Assembly (NCBI GenBank): GCA_948465665.1
Contig: CAOJXI010000002.1
Span: 1 to 39,170, forward strand
Origin: an uncultured Clostridia bacterium
GTDB lineage: Bacteria > Bacillota > Clostridia > Oscillospirales > Ruminococcaceae
DNA: 39,170 nucleotides
Direction of reading: 5' to 3'
Shown: positions 23,379-30,814 of the stretch, one piece after another
Layout: every line of letters starts with the position of its first letter
How positions within the stretch are numbered: position 1 is the first letter of the stretch
The notes under the pieces: generated by a model
The model's input: the letters and a program-made list of their open reading frames with translations, nothing else
Databases searched by the model: none
Told to the model about the DNA's origin: nothing
Program-made: the position numbers and the translations under genes

Positions 23379-24209
23379 ATGGTAACATCACAGGAAATTA
23401 TGGAAAAGCGTTTTAATAAAGGTAAACTTTTCGGGTATCATCCAGAGGAAGTCGATTCCTTTCTGGATTCAGCTGCAAAAACTTTACAGGACTTGGAAAG
23501 TCAGAATCATACCCTGGAAAACCGGATTCAGGAATTGAACGAAAGAATCCAGCAGTATCAGGAGGATGAAGAAAGCCTTCGTTCAGCCCTGGTCGGGGCC
23601 CAGAAGCTTGGGGACAGCATGGTCAGGGAAGCGCGCCAAAAGGCCGACAATATTTTGCAGGCAGCTAATGAACAGGCCGAGCAGATTCTTTACGCTGCCA
23701 GAAGGCGGGAAGAAAACCAGTTGGAGGGCTTGGAGCAGATTAAACAGGAAGTCAGCGACTTTAAAAGCCGCCTAATAGACGTATACCGCAAACATATTGA
23801 ACTGATTCGGGAACTTCCGGCAGCAGAGCCGGAGGAAGGGGTTATTCCCCAATCCCCTGAAGAACAGCATCCTGCCGAAGCATCTCCTGTTTTGGAGGAT
23901 ACAATAACAGAAGAAAACACATCCAACGAGATAGAAAGCGAAACTGCAGTTATTCCACAGCCCGCATCAGAGGGCGAGCCTCACGCTGTTTCTCCAGGGG
24001 GATTTCAAATTTCCTTTGAACGATTTGAAGAGGACTTTAAGGGCGAACGGAAAGAATCCACCTCAGATGCAGCACAGCGGATTGCATCCCGCTTTGATAA
24101 GTCGTCAGACCCGTATGCTGGGATGAAAAAAGACAGTTCTAAATTTGGACAGTTGAAGTTCGGCTCAGGCTATGAAGTGACCCGCGACGAACATAAAAAG
24201 AAACGATAG
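23379..24209 (+). CDS. divIVA: DivIVA-domain cell division protein
   Basis: From ATG 23379 the 276-aa product begins MVTSQEIMEKRFNKGKLFGY. This is the canonical membrane-binding DivIVA N-terminus, followed by EEVDSFLD. A long coiled coil runs from about residue 30 to 140, including the QKLGDSMVREARQKADNILQ segment typical of the family. The rest is an acidic, proline-containing tail and a basic end. An in-frame ATG at 23289 would add 30 residues but has no ribosome site, while AAGGAACAGG precedes 23379. DivIVA marks curved membrane at poles and septa. It is in the standard sepF-ylmH-divIVA-lspA order, though a terminator-like hairpin separates it from ylmH. Confidence 0.88.
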   Translation: MVTSQEIMEKRFNKGKLFGYHPEEVDSFLDSAAKTLQDLESQNHTLENRIQELNERIQQYQEDEESLRSALVGAQKLGDSMVREARQKADNILQAANEQAEQILYAARRREENQLEGLEQIKQEVSDFKSRLIDVYRKHIELIRELPAAEPEEGVIPQSPEEQHPAEASPVLEDTITEENTSNEIESETAVIPQPASEGEPHAVSPGGFQISFERFEEDFKGERKESTSDAAQRIASRFDKSSDPYAGMKKDSSKFGQLKFGSGYEVTRDEHKKKR

Positions 24210-24226
24210 GGAAGGAACAGCGCACA

Positions 24227-24742
24227 ATGATAACTTTTTCTGCCGTCGGGCTAATTGTCCTGCTGATCGCCGTTGACCAGTGGATAAAGGTCTGGGCGGT
24301 TAATAACCTGGCGGGAAACGCCTCTATCCCTTTGATTCCAGGGGTTCTTCAGTTTTCTTATGTGGAAAACTATGGGGGAGCTTTTGGGATCTTTCAGGGG
24401 AAAGCCCTGATCCTGGCAATTATAACAGCTGTATTTCTGGGGGTGCTGGCGGGTCTTGTCGTCTTTTTCGGGCTGAAAAAACGTTATACTTTTATGTGGA
24501 TCCTGGCTGTGATCACAGGCGGGGGGATCGGGAATTTAGTGGATCGGTTTCATCGCGGCTTTGTAGTGGATTATATTGACTTCTGTCTAATTAATTATCC
24601 TGTTTTTAACTTTGCCGACTGCTGTATTGTTGTGGGGACGATTGTTTTAATGGTTTATATCTTTTTTACTGATCGGGCCGCGGAAAAGAAGAAAAAAGCT
24701 GCTCTGGAAAAGCTGGAGGATAACGCCCCTCCAGAAAATTGA
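24227..24742 (+). CDS. lspA: Lipoprotein signal peptidase (signal peptidase II)
   Basis: The 171-aa membrane protein has four hydrophobic segments. The conserved parts are VDQWIKVWAVNNL (residues 16-28), ENYGGAFGIFQG (about 47), GGGIGNLVDRFHRGFVVDYI (about 99-118) and FNFADCCIVVG (about 127). The two catalytic aspartates of this aspartic protease lie in the NLVDR and NFAD segments. It removes signal peptides from prolipoproteins in the membrane. The C-terminal tail is charged (AAEKKKKAALEKLED). It sits between divIVA and rluD, a typical order. Confidence 0.96.
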   Translation: MITFSAVGLIVLLIAVDQWIKVWAVNNLAGNASIPLIPGVLQFSYVENYGGAFGIFQGKALILAIITAVFLGVLAGLVVFFGLKKRYTFMWILAVITGGGIGNLVDRFHRGFVVDYIDFCLINYPVFNFADCCIVVGTIVLMVYIFFTDRAAEKKKKAALEKLEDNAPPEN

Positions 24743-24793
24743 ATATTGATACAATAAAAGGTTTGCTGTTTTTCAGAAAGGGGAAGACATATT

Positions 24794-25720
24794 ATGGAGG
24801 TTGTCTCCTGCAAAGTGGAATCCAGCGAGGAAGGGATTCGTATTGACAAATATCTTACGGAACAATTCGATTCCCTGGCAAGCCGTTCCGCTGTCCAGAA
24901 GCTTTTTGAAAGCGGGAATATTACTATAAATGGAAAACAGGTTTCTAAAAAATATAAAGTTCATGAAGGCGAGGAAATTTCAGTCATTCTCCCTGATCCA
25001 GTGGAACTGGATGTAACGCCAGAGAATATTCCCCTGGAAATTGTTTATGAGGATTTATATCTCCTGGTAGTGAATAAACCCAAGGGGATGGTAGTTCATC
25101 CGGCCCCCGGACACGCTTCCGGTACTTTGGTAAACGCCCTCCTGTATCACTGCCGTGATGAATTATCCGGGATAAACGGGGTAATACGCCCTGGGATCGT
25201 CCATCGGATTGATAAGGATACCAGCGGCCTTCTGATTGTCGCGAAAACTGACGCGGCGCATCTTGGACTGGCTGAACAGATTAAGGAGCATTCTTTTCAG
25301 AGACAGTACAGGGCAGTTGCTTATGGGGGATTTTCTGCTGAGGTGGGGACGATTGACGCGCCGATAGGACGGCATAAGTCCGACCGGAAAAAAATGTGCG
25401 TCGTCACCGATTCCAGCCAGAAGTCAAGGAATGCTGTTACTCATTACAGGGTTTTAGAACGAATGGGGCAGTTTACTTACCTACAGTTGGAACTGGAAAC
25501 TGGAAGGACTCATCAAATACGGGTGCATCTGGCTTCTGTCGGGCATCCTGTGGCGGGAGATGAAGTTTATGGGCCAAAGCCTCCTATTTCAGAGCTGCAT
25601 GGGCAATGCCTTCACGCCGGAAAGATTGGATTTGTCCACCCTATTGCGGGTAAGTATTTGGAATTTGACAGCCCGCTTCCAGATTATTTTGAAAAATTTT
25701 TAAAAAAGTGTCGTAATTAG
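24794..25720 (+). CDS. rluD: RluD-type 23S rRNA pseudouridine synthase
   Basis: The 308-aa protein has an N-terminal S4 RNA-binding domain (about residues 12-75, IRIDKYLTEQF). The RluA/RluD catalytic domain follows, with GMVVHPAPGHASGTLVNALL and the active-site segment HRIDKDTSGLLIVAKT, where D140 or nearby attacks the uridine. ETGRTHQIRVHLASVGHPVAGD is also present. It converts uridines to pseudouridine, probably in helix 69 of 23S rRNA. It follows lspA, as in many Firmicutes (ylyB position). Confidence 0.93.
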   Translation: MEVVSCKVESSEEGIRIDKYLTEQFDSLASRSAVQKLFESGNITINGKQVSKKYKVHEGEEISVILPDPVELDVTPENIPLEIVYEDLYLLVVNKPKGMVVHPAPGHASGTLVNALLYHCRDELSGINGVIRPGIVHRIDKDTSGLLIVAKTDAAHLGLAEQIKEHSFQRQYRAVAYGGFSAEVGTIDAPIGRHKSDRKKMCVVTDSSQKSRNAVTHYRVLERMGQFTYLQLELETGRTHQIRVHLASVGHPVAGDEVYGPKPPISELHGQCLHAGKIGFVHPIAGKYLEFDSPLPDYFEKFLKKCRN

Positions 25721-25739
25721 ATCAACTTTATGGTAAAAT
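25711..25739 (+). promoter_or_regulatory. Extended -10 promoter before the transketolase genes
   Basis: TGG-TAAAAT (-10 at 25734-25739) lies 17 bases after a weak TCGTAA (25711-25716). Transcription would start near 25746. Confidence 0.45.
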
Positions 25740-25779
25740 ATAGATAAAAGTTTTATATAAACTTCCTTTATAGCTTATA

Positions 25780-25824
25780 ACCGGGGATATAGAAAACGAG
25801 ATAAATTTATTCTTATCCCCCGGT
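25780..25824 (+). promoter_or_regulatory. Leader hairpin of the transketolase operon
   Basis: ACCGGGGATA (25780-25789) pairs with TATCCCCCGGT (25814-25824) with one bulged C, over a 24-base AT-rich loop. No T-run follows, so it is not a plain terminator. Its role is unknown. Confidence 0.45.
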
Positions 25825-25891
25825 GCAAAATACATTTGTTATAAAATCTGCAAACCCCTTCAGGGCGGCAGGAAAAACAGGAGGTTGTACA

Positions 25892-26734
25892 ATGAATCCA
25901 GACGTTGTAAAACAGCTAAGTATTCACGCCTATCAGATTCGCAAGGGTGCTGTCACCGCTGTGTTCAGCGCAAAGTCAGGGCATCCGGGAGGATCGCTGT
26001 CAGTGGCAGATATCCTGACCTATCTCTATTTCCATGAGATGAACATTGATCCGGCGAACCCCCATATGGAAGACCGGGATCGTTTTGTCCTTTCAAAAGG
26101 TCATTGTGCCCCCGCTTTATATGCAACGCTGGCCGAACGCGGCTATTTTTCCAAAGATGAGCTGACAGGCCTGCGCCACTATGGCAAATTGCTCCAGGGC
26201 CATCCTGATATGAAAACTATTCCTGGCGTGGATATGTCTACCGGTTCGCTGGGACAGGGTGTTTCTACTGCCTGCGGTATTGCATTGTCCACTAAACTGC
26301 GCAATAAGGATTACAGGGTGTATTCTGTTTTGGGTGATGGTGAAATTGAGGAAGGCCAAGTTTGGGAAGCAGCTATGTTCGCATCCCACTATAAGCTGGA
26401 CAACCTCTGTATCTTTGTAGATAACAACGGCCTTCAGATAGACGGGCCTATTTCTACTGTTTGTTCGCCGGAACCAATCCCGGATAAATTTAAAGCTTTT
26501 GGATTCCATGTCATTGAAATTAACGCCCACGATTACAACGAGATCGAGGCTGCGGTTGAAGAAGCCAAAAAGACAAAAGGGCAGCCTACCGCCATTATTG
26601 CCCACAGCGTAAAGGGAAAAGGGGTTTCCTTTATGGAAAACAACCCTGCATGGCATGGAGCCGCTCCAAATGCAGAGCAGTATGAACAGGCAATGAAAGA
26701 TCTTGACGGCCATTTGGCAGAATTGGAGGGATAA
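25892..26734 (+). CDS. Transketolase, N-terminal subunit
   Basis: The 280-aa protein is the thiamine-diphosphate binding half of a split transketolase. It shows SGHPGGSLSVADILTYLYF (about residue 30), SKGHCAPALYATLAERGYF, PGVDMSTGSLGQGVSTACGI and the GDGEIEEGQVWEA...DNNG motif that holds the metal and diphosphate. It works with the next gene product to move two-carbon units in the non-oxidative pentose phosphate pathway. ATG 25892 was chosen because AGGAGG lies seven bases upstream; upstream in-frame codons fall in the leader. The next gene starts three bases after its stop. Confidence 0.95.
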   Translation: MNPDVVKQLSIHAYQIRKGAVTAVFSAKSGHPGGSLSVADILTYLYFHEMNIDPANPHMEDRDRFVLSKGHCAPALYATLAERGYFSKDELTGLRHYGKLLQGHPDMKTIPGVDMSTGSLGQGVSTACGIALSTKLRNKDYRVYSVLGDGEIEEGQVWEAAMFASHYKLDNLCIFVDNNGLQIDGPISTVCSPEPIPDKFKAFGFHVIEINAHDYNEIEAAVEEAKKTKGQPTAIIAHSVKGKGVSFMENNPAWHGAAPNAEQYEQAMKDLDGHLAELEG

Positions 26735-26737
26735 AAG

Positions 26738-27694
26738 ATGGCTGATGTGATTAAAAAAGCAACCCGCGAAAGCTACGGTGAAGCTTTGGCAGAACTTGGC
26801 GCCGAATACCCTCAGTTGGTGGTACTGGACGCTGACCTTTCCAAGTCTACCAAAACAGATGTTTTTAAGAAGAAATTCCCGGAACGGTTTATTAACTGCG
26901 GCATTGCAGAAGCAAATATGATGTCTATTGCAGCCGGCTTGTCCTCTACGGGGATGATTCCCTTTGCAAGTTCCTTTGCAATGTTCGCTGCCGGGCGGGC
27001 TTTTGAACAGGTTCGCAATTCGATTGGATATCCTCATTTAAATGTGAAAATCGGCGCGACCCATGCAGGTATTTCCGTTGGCGAAGACGGCGCAACCCAT
27101 CAATGCTGCGAGGATATTGCTTTAATGCGTTCGATCCCTGGCATGGTAATCCTGAACCCTGCCGACCATGTGGAAGCCAAGGCCGCTGTACGTGCCGCGG
27201 TGGAATATAACGGGCCGGTTTACCTGCGCTTTGGCAGGCTGGCGGTTCCGGTATTTAATGATCCTGAAACGTATAAGTTTGAAATAGGCAAAGGCGTTAC
27301 CCTTCGGGACGGGAATGATGTTACCATTATTGCCACTGGACTGATGGTCTGGGAAGCTATCAAAGCTGCTGACCAGCTCAAGGAGCAGGGGATTCATGCC
27401 AGAGTTATTAACATCCATACCATTAAGCCCTTTGATAAGGAATTGGTGGTCAAAGCCGCTAAAGAAACCGGCGTTGTTGTCACTGTTGAGGAACACAGCG
27501 TAATCGGCGGCTTGGGCGAAGCTGTTTCTTCCGCTATCTGTGAGGAAGGCGTTGCCTGCGGCGTGGTTAAGATCGGTGTCCAGGATCGGTTTGGCGTGTC
27601 CGGGCCTGCTGTGGAAGTGCTGAAAGCTTTCGGGCTGGATTCGGAGAATGTTGTCTCTGTTGTTAAGGATGCAATGAAAAAATTTAAAGCATAA
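26738..27694 (+). CDS. Transketolase, C-terminal subunit
   Basis: The 318-aa protein is the second half of the split enzyme. It has the pyrimidine-binding region (VLDADLSKSTKTDVFKKKFP, NCGIAEANMMSIAAGLSSTG with the conserved glutamate) and the C-terminal transketolase domain (VEEHSVIGGLGEAVSSAI, DRFGVSG). It pairs with the preceding subunit to form a working active site at the interface. GGAGGG sits nine bases before the ATG. A strong terminator follows. Confidence 0.95.
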   Translation: MADVIKKATRESYGEALAELGAEYPQLVVLDADLSKSTKTDVFKKKFPERFINCGIAEANMMSIAAGLSSTGMIPFASSFAMFAAGRAFEQVRNSIGYPHLNVKIGATHAGISVGEDGATHQCCEDIALMRSIPGMVILNPADHVEAKAAVRAAVEYNGPVYLRFGRLAVPVFNDPETYKFEIGKGVTLRDGNDVTIIATGLMVWEAIKAADQLKEQGIHARVINIHTIKPFDKELVVKAAKETGVVVTVEEHSVIGGLGEAVSSAICEEGVACGVVKIGVQDRFGVSGPAVEVLKAFGLDSENVVSVVKDAMKKFKA

Positions 27695-27724
27695 TATAAG
27701 CACTGATAGGATTCTATAAACAAC

Positions 27725-27770
27725 GGTACACAGTGTACGGGTTGGGCTGTACACTGTGTACCTGGTTTTT
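27725..27770 (+). terminator. Terminator of the transketolase operon
   Basis: A perfect 14-bp stem, GGTACACAGTGTAC (27725-27738) with GTACACTGTGTACC (27749-27762), is followed by TGGTTTTTAA. Each arm is itself nearly palindromic (GTACAC/GTGTAC). Confidence 0.88.
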
Positions 27771-27786
27771 AATGGAGAGTGATTAA

Positions 27787-28014
27787 ATGATTGCCAGCAC
27801 CGCTGAAGTTATGGCTAAAGGAATGAAATGCTTAACCAAAGAAATGGGGATTGTTGATGCAGAACGTTTTATCTCCATCATTATTCAGGAAAAATTCGAT
27901 TATACAAAATGGCAAAGAGAATATTTTTATGCCAAACCTCCAGAAGAAATCAGCAGGGAAGCAGCTAATTTTGAAAAGGCACATCCATATAAGGAAAACG
28001 GCATAAGGCTTTAG
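27787..28014 (+). CDS. Small conserved protein, possible antitoxin-like
   Basis: The 75-aa product begins MIASTAEVMAKGMKCLTKEM and has the pattern VDAERFISIIIQEKFDYTKW, then EEISREAANFEKAHP. Similar small proteins with the AERFI and FDYTKWQ segments occur in many gut Clostridia, often near toxin-antitoxin genes. I recall no proven function. It has no membrane or signal segment and is likely helical. GGAGAGTGATTAA precedes the ATG. It lies directly after the transketolase terminator and 94 bases before the DUF3791/DUF3990 module. Confidence 0.6.
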   Translation: MIASTAEVMAKGMKCLTKEMGIVDAERFISIIIQEKFDYTKWQREYFYAKPPEEISREAANFEKAHPYKENGIRL

Positions 28015-28108
28015 AGCCTTTGATTAACTCTAATTTTAAATCAGGTAGTTTCCAAAAAATAGAAAACTCATTCCATTTTGATATGATATAAGCAAAGAGG
28101 GGGATATT

Positions 28109-28330
28109 ATGAATACAGAAAAAAAGAGAATAAGTTATATTATTGCCTGTATTAGTGAATTCTCCAGAAAACGTAATTTAAAATTAAAAGAAGGATTTCA
28201 AGTTCTTTTTCAGTATAAGGCTATCGAATTTCTGAAAGAAAACTATGATATAGAGCATACATTGTCATTTGATGATGTGCTTGACGATATGGAAATCATT
28301 TGCAGAAAAAATGGAGGAATAGCTAAATGA
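28109..28330 (+). CDS. DUF3791 family protein, first copy
   Basis: The 73-aa protein matches DUF3791 by pattern: an N-terminal helix (YIIACISEFSRKRNLKLKEG), then FQYKAIEFLKENYDIEHTLS and the DVLDDMEIICRKNGG end. Genes of this family commonly precede DUF3990 genes, and the pair is thought to act as a toxin-antitoxin-like module. Here its stop overlaps the next ATG by four bases (ATGA), so they are translationally coupled. AAAGAGGGGGAT lies before its ATG, and a weak TATGAT (28082) is a possible -10. The segment is markedly AT-richer than its neighbours. Confidence 0.8.
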   Translation: MNTEKKRISYIIACISEFSRKRNLKLKEGFQVLFQYKAIEFLKENYDIEHTLSFDDVLDDMEIICRKNGGIAK

Positions 28331-28833
28331 CTCTATACCATGGAACAAATGTTGACATACAATCAATCGATCTTGCGTTATGCCGGCCTTATAAAGATTT
28401 TGGCAGGGGATTTTATACTACCAAACTGCGCCAGCAGGCACAGAAAATGGCAGAACGTGTTGCAAGAATTTATGGCGGCAGTCCTGTTGTAAATGTTTAT
28501 GAATTTGATAACAGCCTTTTGAAAACCAGCATTTTAAATATTAAGGATTTTGGCATCACCCCATCAGAAAGCTGGGCATTATTTGTAATGAATAATAGAA
28601 ATAGAGCGTTTACAGATTTTAATAATTTGAACTGTAATTTTGATTGTAAATATGACATTGTATGCGGACCGATTGCTGACGATGATATGACTATGTTATT
28701 TCGTCAGTATCAAAGTGGCCTGATCTCTTTTGAATCTTTAATTAAGGGAATGACTTTCAAGGAAATTACAAGCCAATATTCGTTTCATACTGAAAAGGCA
28801 GTACAGTTTCTAAAGAAGGAGGGCGTTTTATAG
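28327..28833 (+). CDS. DUF3990 protein, probable ADP-ribosyltransferase toxin
   Basis: The 168-aa protein fits DUF3990, which is placed in the ADP-ribosyltransferase fold. It starts MTLYHGTNVD, with the nicotinamide-contacting histidine H5 in YHGT. DFGRGFYTTKLRQQAQKMAE (about residues 24-43) has the G-F-Y-T-T strand that stands where ART enzymes have the Y/S-T-S element. QYSFHTEKAVQFL (about 150-162) closes the domain. It could modify a cellular target with ADP-ribose from NAD; the target is unknown. It is sandwiched between two DUF3791 genes, overlapping both by a few bases, which implies co-expression in fixed ratio. The toxin role is inference from family and arrangement. Confidence 0.78.
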   Translation: MTLYHGTNVDIQSIDLALCRPYKDFGRGFYTTKLRQQAQKMAERVARIYGGSPVVNVYEFDNSLLKTSILNIKDFGITPSESWALFVMNNRNRAFTDFNNLNCNFDCKYDIVCGPIADDDMTMLFRQYQSGLISFESLIKGMTFKEITSQYSFHTEKAVQFLKKEGVL

Positions 28834-29063
28834 TGACGAAGCAAGATCAATTGATAGAGTATATTATACAGGATATTATTGAATATATTATAAACGATTG
28901 GCATGTTGAGCTTCTCGAAGCTTTTCGGTTATTTTATAATTCAGAAACGATTGATAAACTTACAGATCTTGAAACAGGCTTGTATCTCGAAAGTTCAGCG
29001 TATGTTTATGGTATTTTCCAGGATGAAATGAATTTTGGCAGACTGATTCAGGTAGAAATATGA
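28833..29063 (+). CDS. DUF3791-like protein, second copy
   Basis: The 76-aa protein is a diverged relative of the first copy, with the same helix order: EYIIQDIIEYIINDWHVELL, then AFRLFYNSETIDKLTDLETG and LYLESSAYVYGIFQDEM. It starts with GTG overlapping the DUF3990 stop (TAGTG), with AAGGAGGG about ten bases upstream. Two DUF3791-like genes around one DUF3990 gene is notable; one may be antitoxin and the other regulator or adaptor. A terminator follows within 35 bases. Confidence 0.7.
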   Translation: MTKQDQLIEYIIQDIIEYIINDWHVELLEAFRLFYNSETIDKLTDLETGLYLESSAYVYGIFQDEMNFGRLIQVEI

Positions 29064-29096
29064 ATAAAGGCTTTTCAATTTAACTTTTTAAAACAG

Positions 29097-29136
29097 CCAT
29101 ACAGCGATTGGATTTTGCTGTGTGGTTTTTTATTTT
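29097..29136 (+). terminator. Terminator of the DUF3791/DUF3990 module
   Basis: CCATACAGC (29097-29105) pairs with GCTGTGTGG (29117-29125) and is followed by TTTTTTATTTT. It overlaps the 3' end of ylbJ on the other strand and may serve both directions. Confidence 0.8.
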
Positions 29137-30263
29137 GCGGAACTTGAAAAAGAGTTTTCTGCCGTCAAAATAGTAATGGCGCACACTGCTATCAGGCAAA
29201 ACGTCAAGGGCAGTGTCATAGGGCGGCTGGCAAGGGAAGGGCGCTGTTGGGAAATCCGCAGGAAAACCGGCTCTGCCTTCAGGAAAAACCTCCCTAAAAA
29301 AGTCCTTATTGCAAAATACCATCCAACTGCGCAAACACCATTGACAATCCTCCAAAGGATCACCTTAACCGGCTGGATGGAAAGCCCCTCTGCTGTAAAA
29401 CCTGCTAAAACCTGGGCGATCACCGAAAGCCCGGAAAAGGAAAGCAGGAAAACCGCTGTCAATTCTCCCAAAAGCCCCGGAAAAGCCGAAGCCTGCAAGC
29501 ATCCTTTTGTTACTTCCAAAATTCCAAGGGACAGCCTGGCGTTTTCCCCAAAATTCATAGCAACTGGTTCCAGCCAGGCAGTCACCCCTGAAAAAAGGAT
29601 GATAAAAGAACATAAAACCAACATCCCGTTGGCGCTGTCAATTACAGCCTGGATTAACGCCTGTATAAGGGGAACCCGGACCGGATTCCTGCTGGCGGGT
29701 TTCCTGGACGGCACAGGTCTGCCGAATGAAGAAAGCACCCCTGCTGTACAGGATGCAAGGATATGGGCGCAAAGCATCATTCCTCCTATAAACCGGTTTC
29801 CAAACATTTGTATCCCAACAGCAGTTAGAATAAAAGATGGCCCTGCATTAATGCAGAAGCAAAGCATCCTCTGTCCATCCTCTGGGGAAACGGATTTATT
29901 TTTTATTAGCTTTGCCGCCATCCGCCCGCCTACCGGGAAACCGCCGATGAAGCTCATCAGCACAGCAGCCCCCGCTTGGCGCGGAAGCCGGAACAGCCGC
30001 CGGGTTACTGGGGAAACTATGCCGGAGATGATATCAGCAAGCCCGCTTAATGCCAGAAATGTTGTAAAAACCATAAACGGGAACAAGGAAGGGATTACCA
30101 CCTCTACACATAAGGACATCCCGTTTTGGATCCCGTTACAGATCGTTTTTGCATCGGAAAGCAGAACCCAGGCAGCCCCCAGCGCAAGGCTTACCGCAGA
30201 AAAACGCAGGAGCAGTATGGAATTAAATTTCTTATCCCTTTTCAAACCAGCAGCAAAAGCCAT
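29130..30263 (-). CDS. ylbJ: Sporulation integral membrane protein YlbJ
   Basis: The 377-aa polytopic protein matches YlbJ, a sigma-E-controlled protein needed for spore formation. It carries nucleoside-recognition (Gate) type segments: VEVVIPSLFPFMVFTTFLAL (about residues 53-72), then SFIGGFPVGGRMAAKLI and CFCINAGPSFILTAVG. About eight membrane segments can be drawn. It should sit in mother-cell membranes during engulfment; the transported substrate is unknown. GAGGG lies nine bases before the ATG. It is divergent from yqfC, and the shared 165-base spacer is a plausible place for sporulation promoters. Confidence 0.88.
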   Translation of the reverse strand: MAFAAGLKRDKKFNSILLLRFSAVSLALGAAWVLLSDAKTICNGIQNGMSLCVEVVIPSLFPFMVFTTFLALSGLADIISGIVSPVTRRLFRLPRQAGAAVLMSFIGGFPVGGRMAAKLIKNKSVSPEDGQRMLCFCINAGPSFILTAVGIQMFGNRFIGGMMLCAHILASCTAGVLSSFGRPVPSRKPASRNPVRVPLIQALIQAVIDSANGMLVLCSFIILFSGVTAWLEPVAMNFGENARLSLGILEVTKGCLQASAFPGLLGELTAVFLLSFSGLSVIAQVLAGFTAEGLSIQPVKVILWRIVNGVCAVGWYFAIRTFLGRFFLKAEPVFLRISQQRPSLASRPMTLPLTFCLIAVCAITILTAENSFSSSAK

Positions 30264-30356
30264 TAAACCGACCCTCTTTCTCTAAAACCTGGAGCTTTTA
30301 CTAATAAATCCTTATGGATGAAATATATGCGGCTTATATTCTCTCCATCCATTGGT

Positions 30357-30385
30357 GCATATCTTTTTTTGCTGGAACATAATTT
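30357..30385 (+). promoter_or_regulatory. Candidate sigma-E type promoter before yqfC
   Basis: GCATATC (30357-30363), a 14-base spacer and CATAATTT (30378-30385) resemble the sigma-E pattern of spore formers (ATATT, then CATACAAT). yqfC belongs to the sigma-E regulon in Bacillus. The match is partial. Confidence 0.35.
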
Positions 30386-30428
30386 TAAACTGGAAAATGT
30401 CCGAAACAAAATGGAAGGAGCGGAAACT

Positions 30429-30746
30429 ATGAACCGCAGCAAAAAAAATATGGGGCAGCCAGTCCCATACAAAAATGAAAGTAAATTGGCAAAAATGCTT
30501 GATATCCCTATGTCCCTTTTACCAGATGTATTTCATCTGGAATTTTCCGGGAACCGGGAGGCAACTCTGACTGGTTGTACAGGGATTCAGGAATATGAGG
30601 AGGGTGTTATCACAATAGGGGCTGGGAAAATTTCTGTGCGTTTTTGCGGAAATATTCAAATACGTTCTATGACTGAAGACGCTATTGTTTTGGAAGGCGT
30701 TATCCAGTCCGTTACATTTCTTCCAGCTTCGGAACAAAAATCCTGA
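30429..30746 (+). CDS. yqfC: Sporulation protein YqfC (YabP/YqfC family)
   Basis: The 105-aa protein is a YabP/YqfC family member: LAKMLDIPMSLLPDVFHLEF, then GCTGIQEYEEGVITIGAG and the beta-rich VRFCGNIQIRSMTEDAIVLE. In spore formers it is made in the mother cell and is required for spore development together with YqfD. ATG 30429 was chosen because AAGGAG lies nine bases upstream and the family begins there; earlier in-frame codons lie in the promoter region. yqfD follows after about 70 bases. Confidence 0.88.
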   Translation: MNRSKKNMGQPVPYKNESKLAKMLDIPMSLLPDVFHLEFSGNREATLTGCTGIQEYEEGVITIGAGKISVRFCGNIQIRSMTEDAIVLEGVIQSVTFLPASEQKS

Positions 30747-30814
30747 TTTAAATGAATGTAAATCGCCAGAGATTTTTTAACCGGCGGTTTGTATTGACAG
30801 GAGGGCGAAAACTT

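Noticed and set aside
26117-27754. Minus-strand frames of 306 and 210 codons opposite the transketolase genes
   Set aside because: Shadows of strongly recognised thiamine-dependent enzyme subunits; no start signals or motifs of their own.
29122-30285. Long plus-strand frame of 387 codons opposite ylbJ
   Set aside because: The minus-strand reading has clear YlbJ membrane segments and a ribosome site. The plus-strand product is a low-complexity S/P/T/K-rich shadow with no domain.
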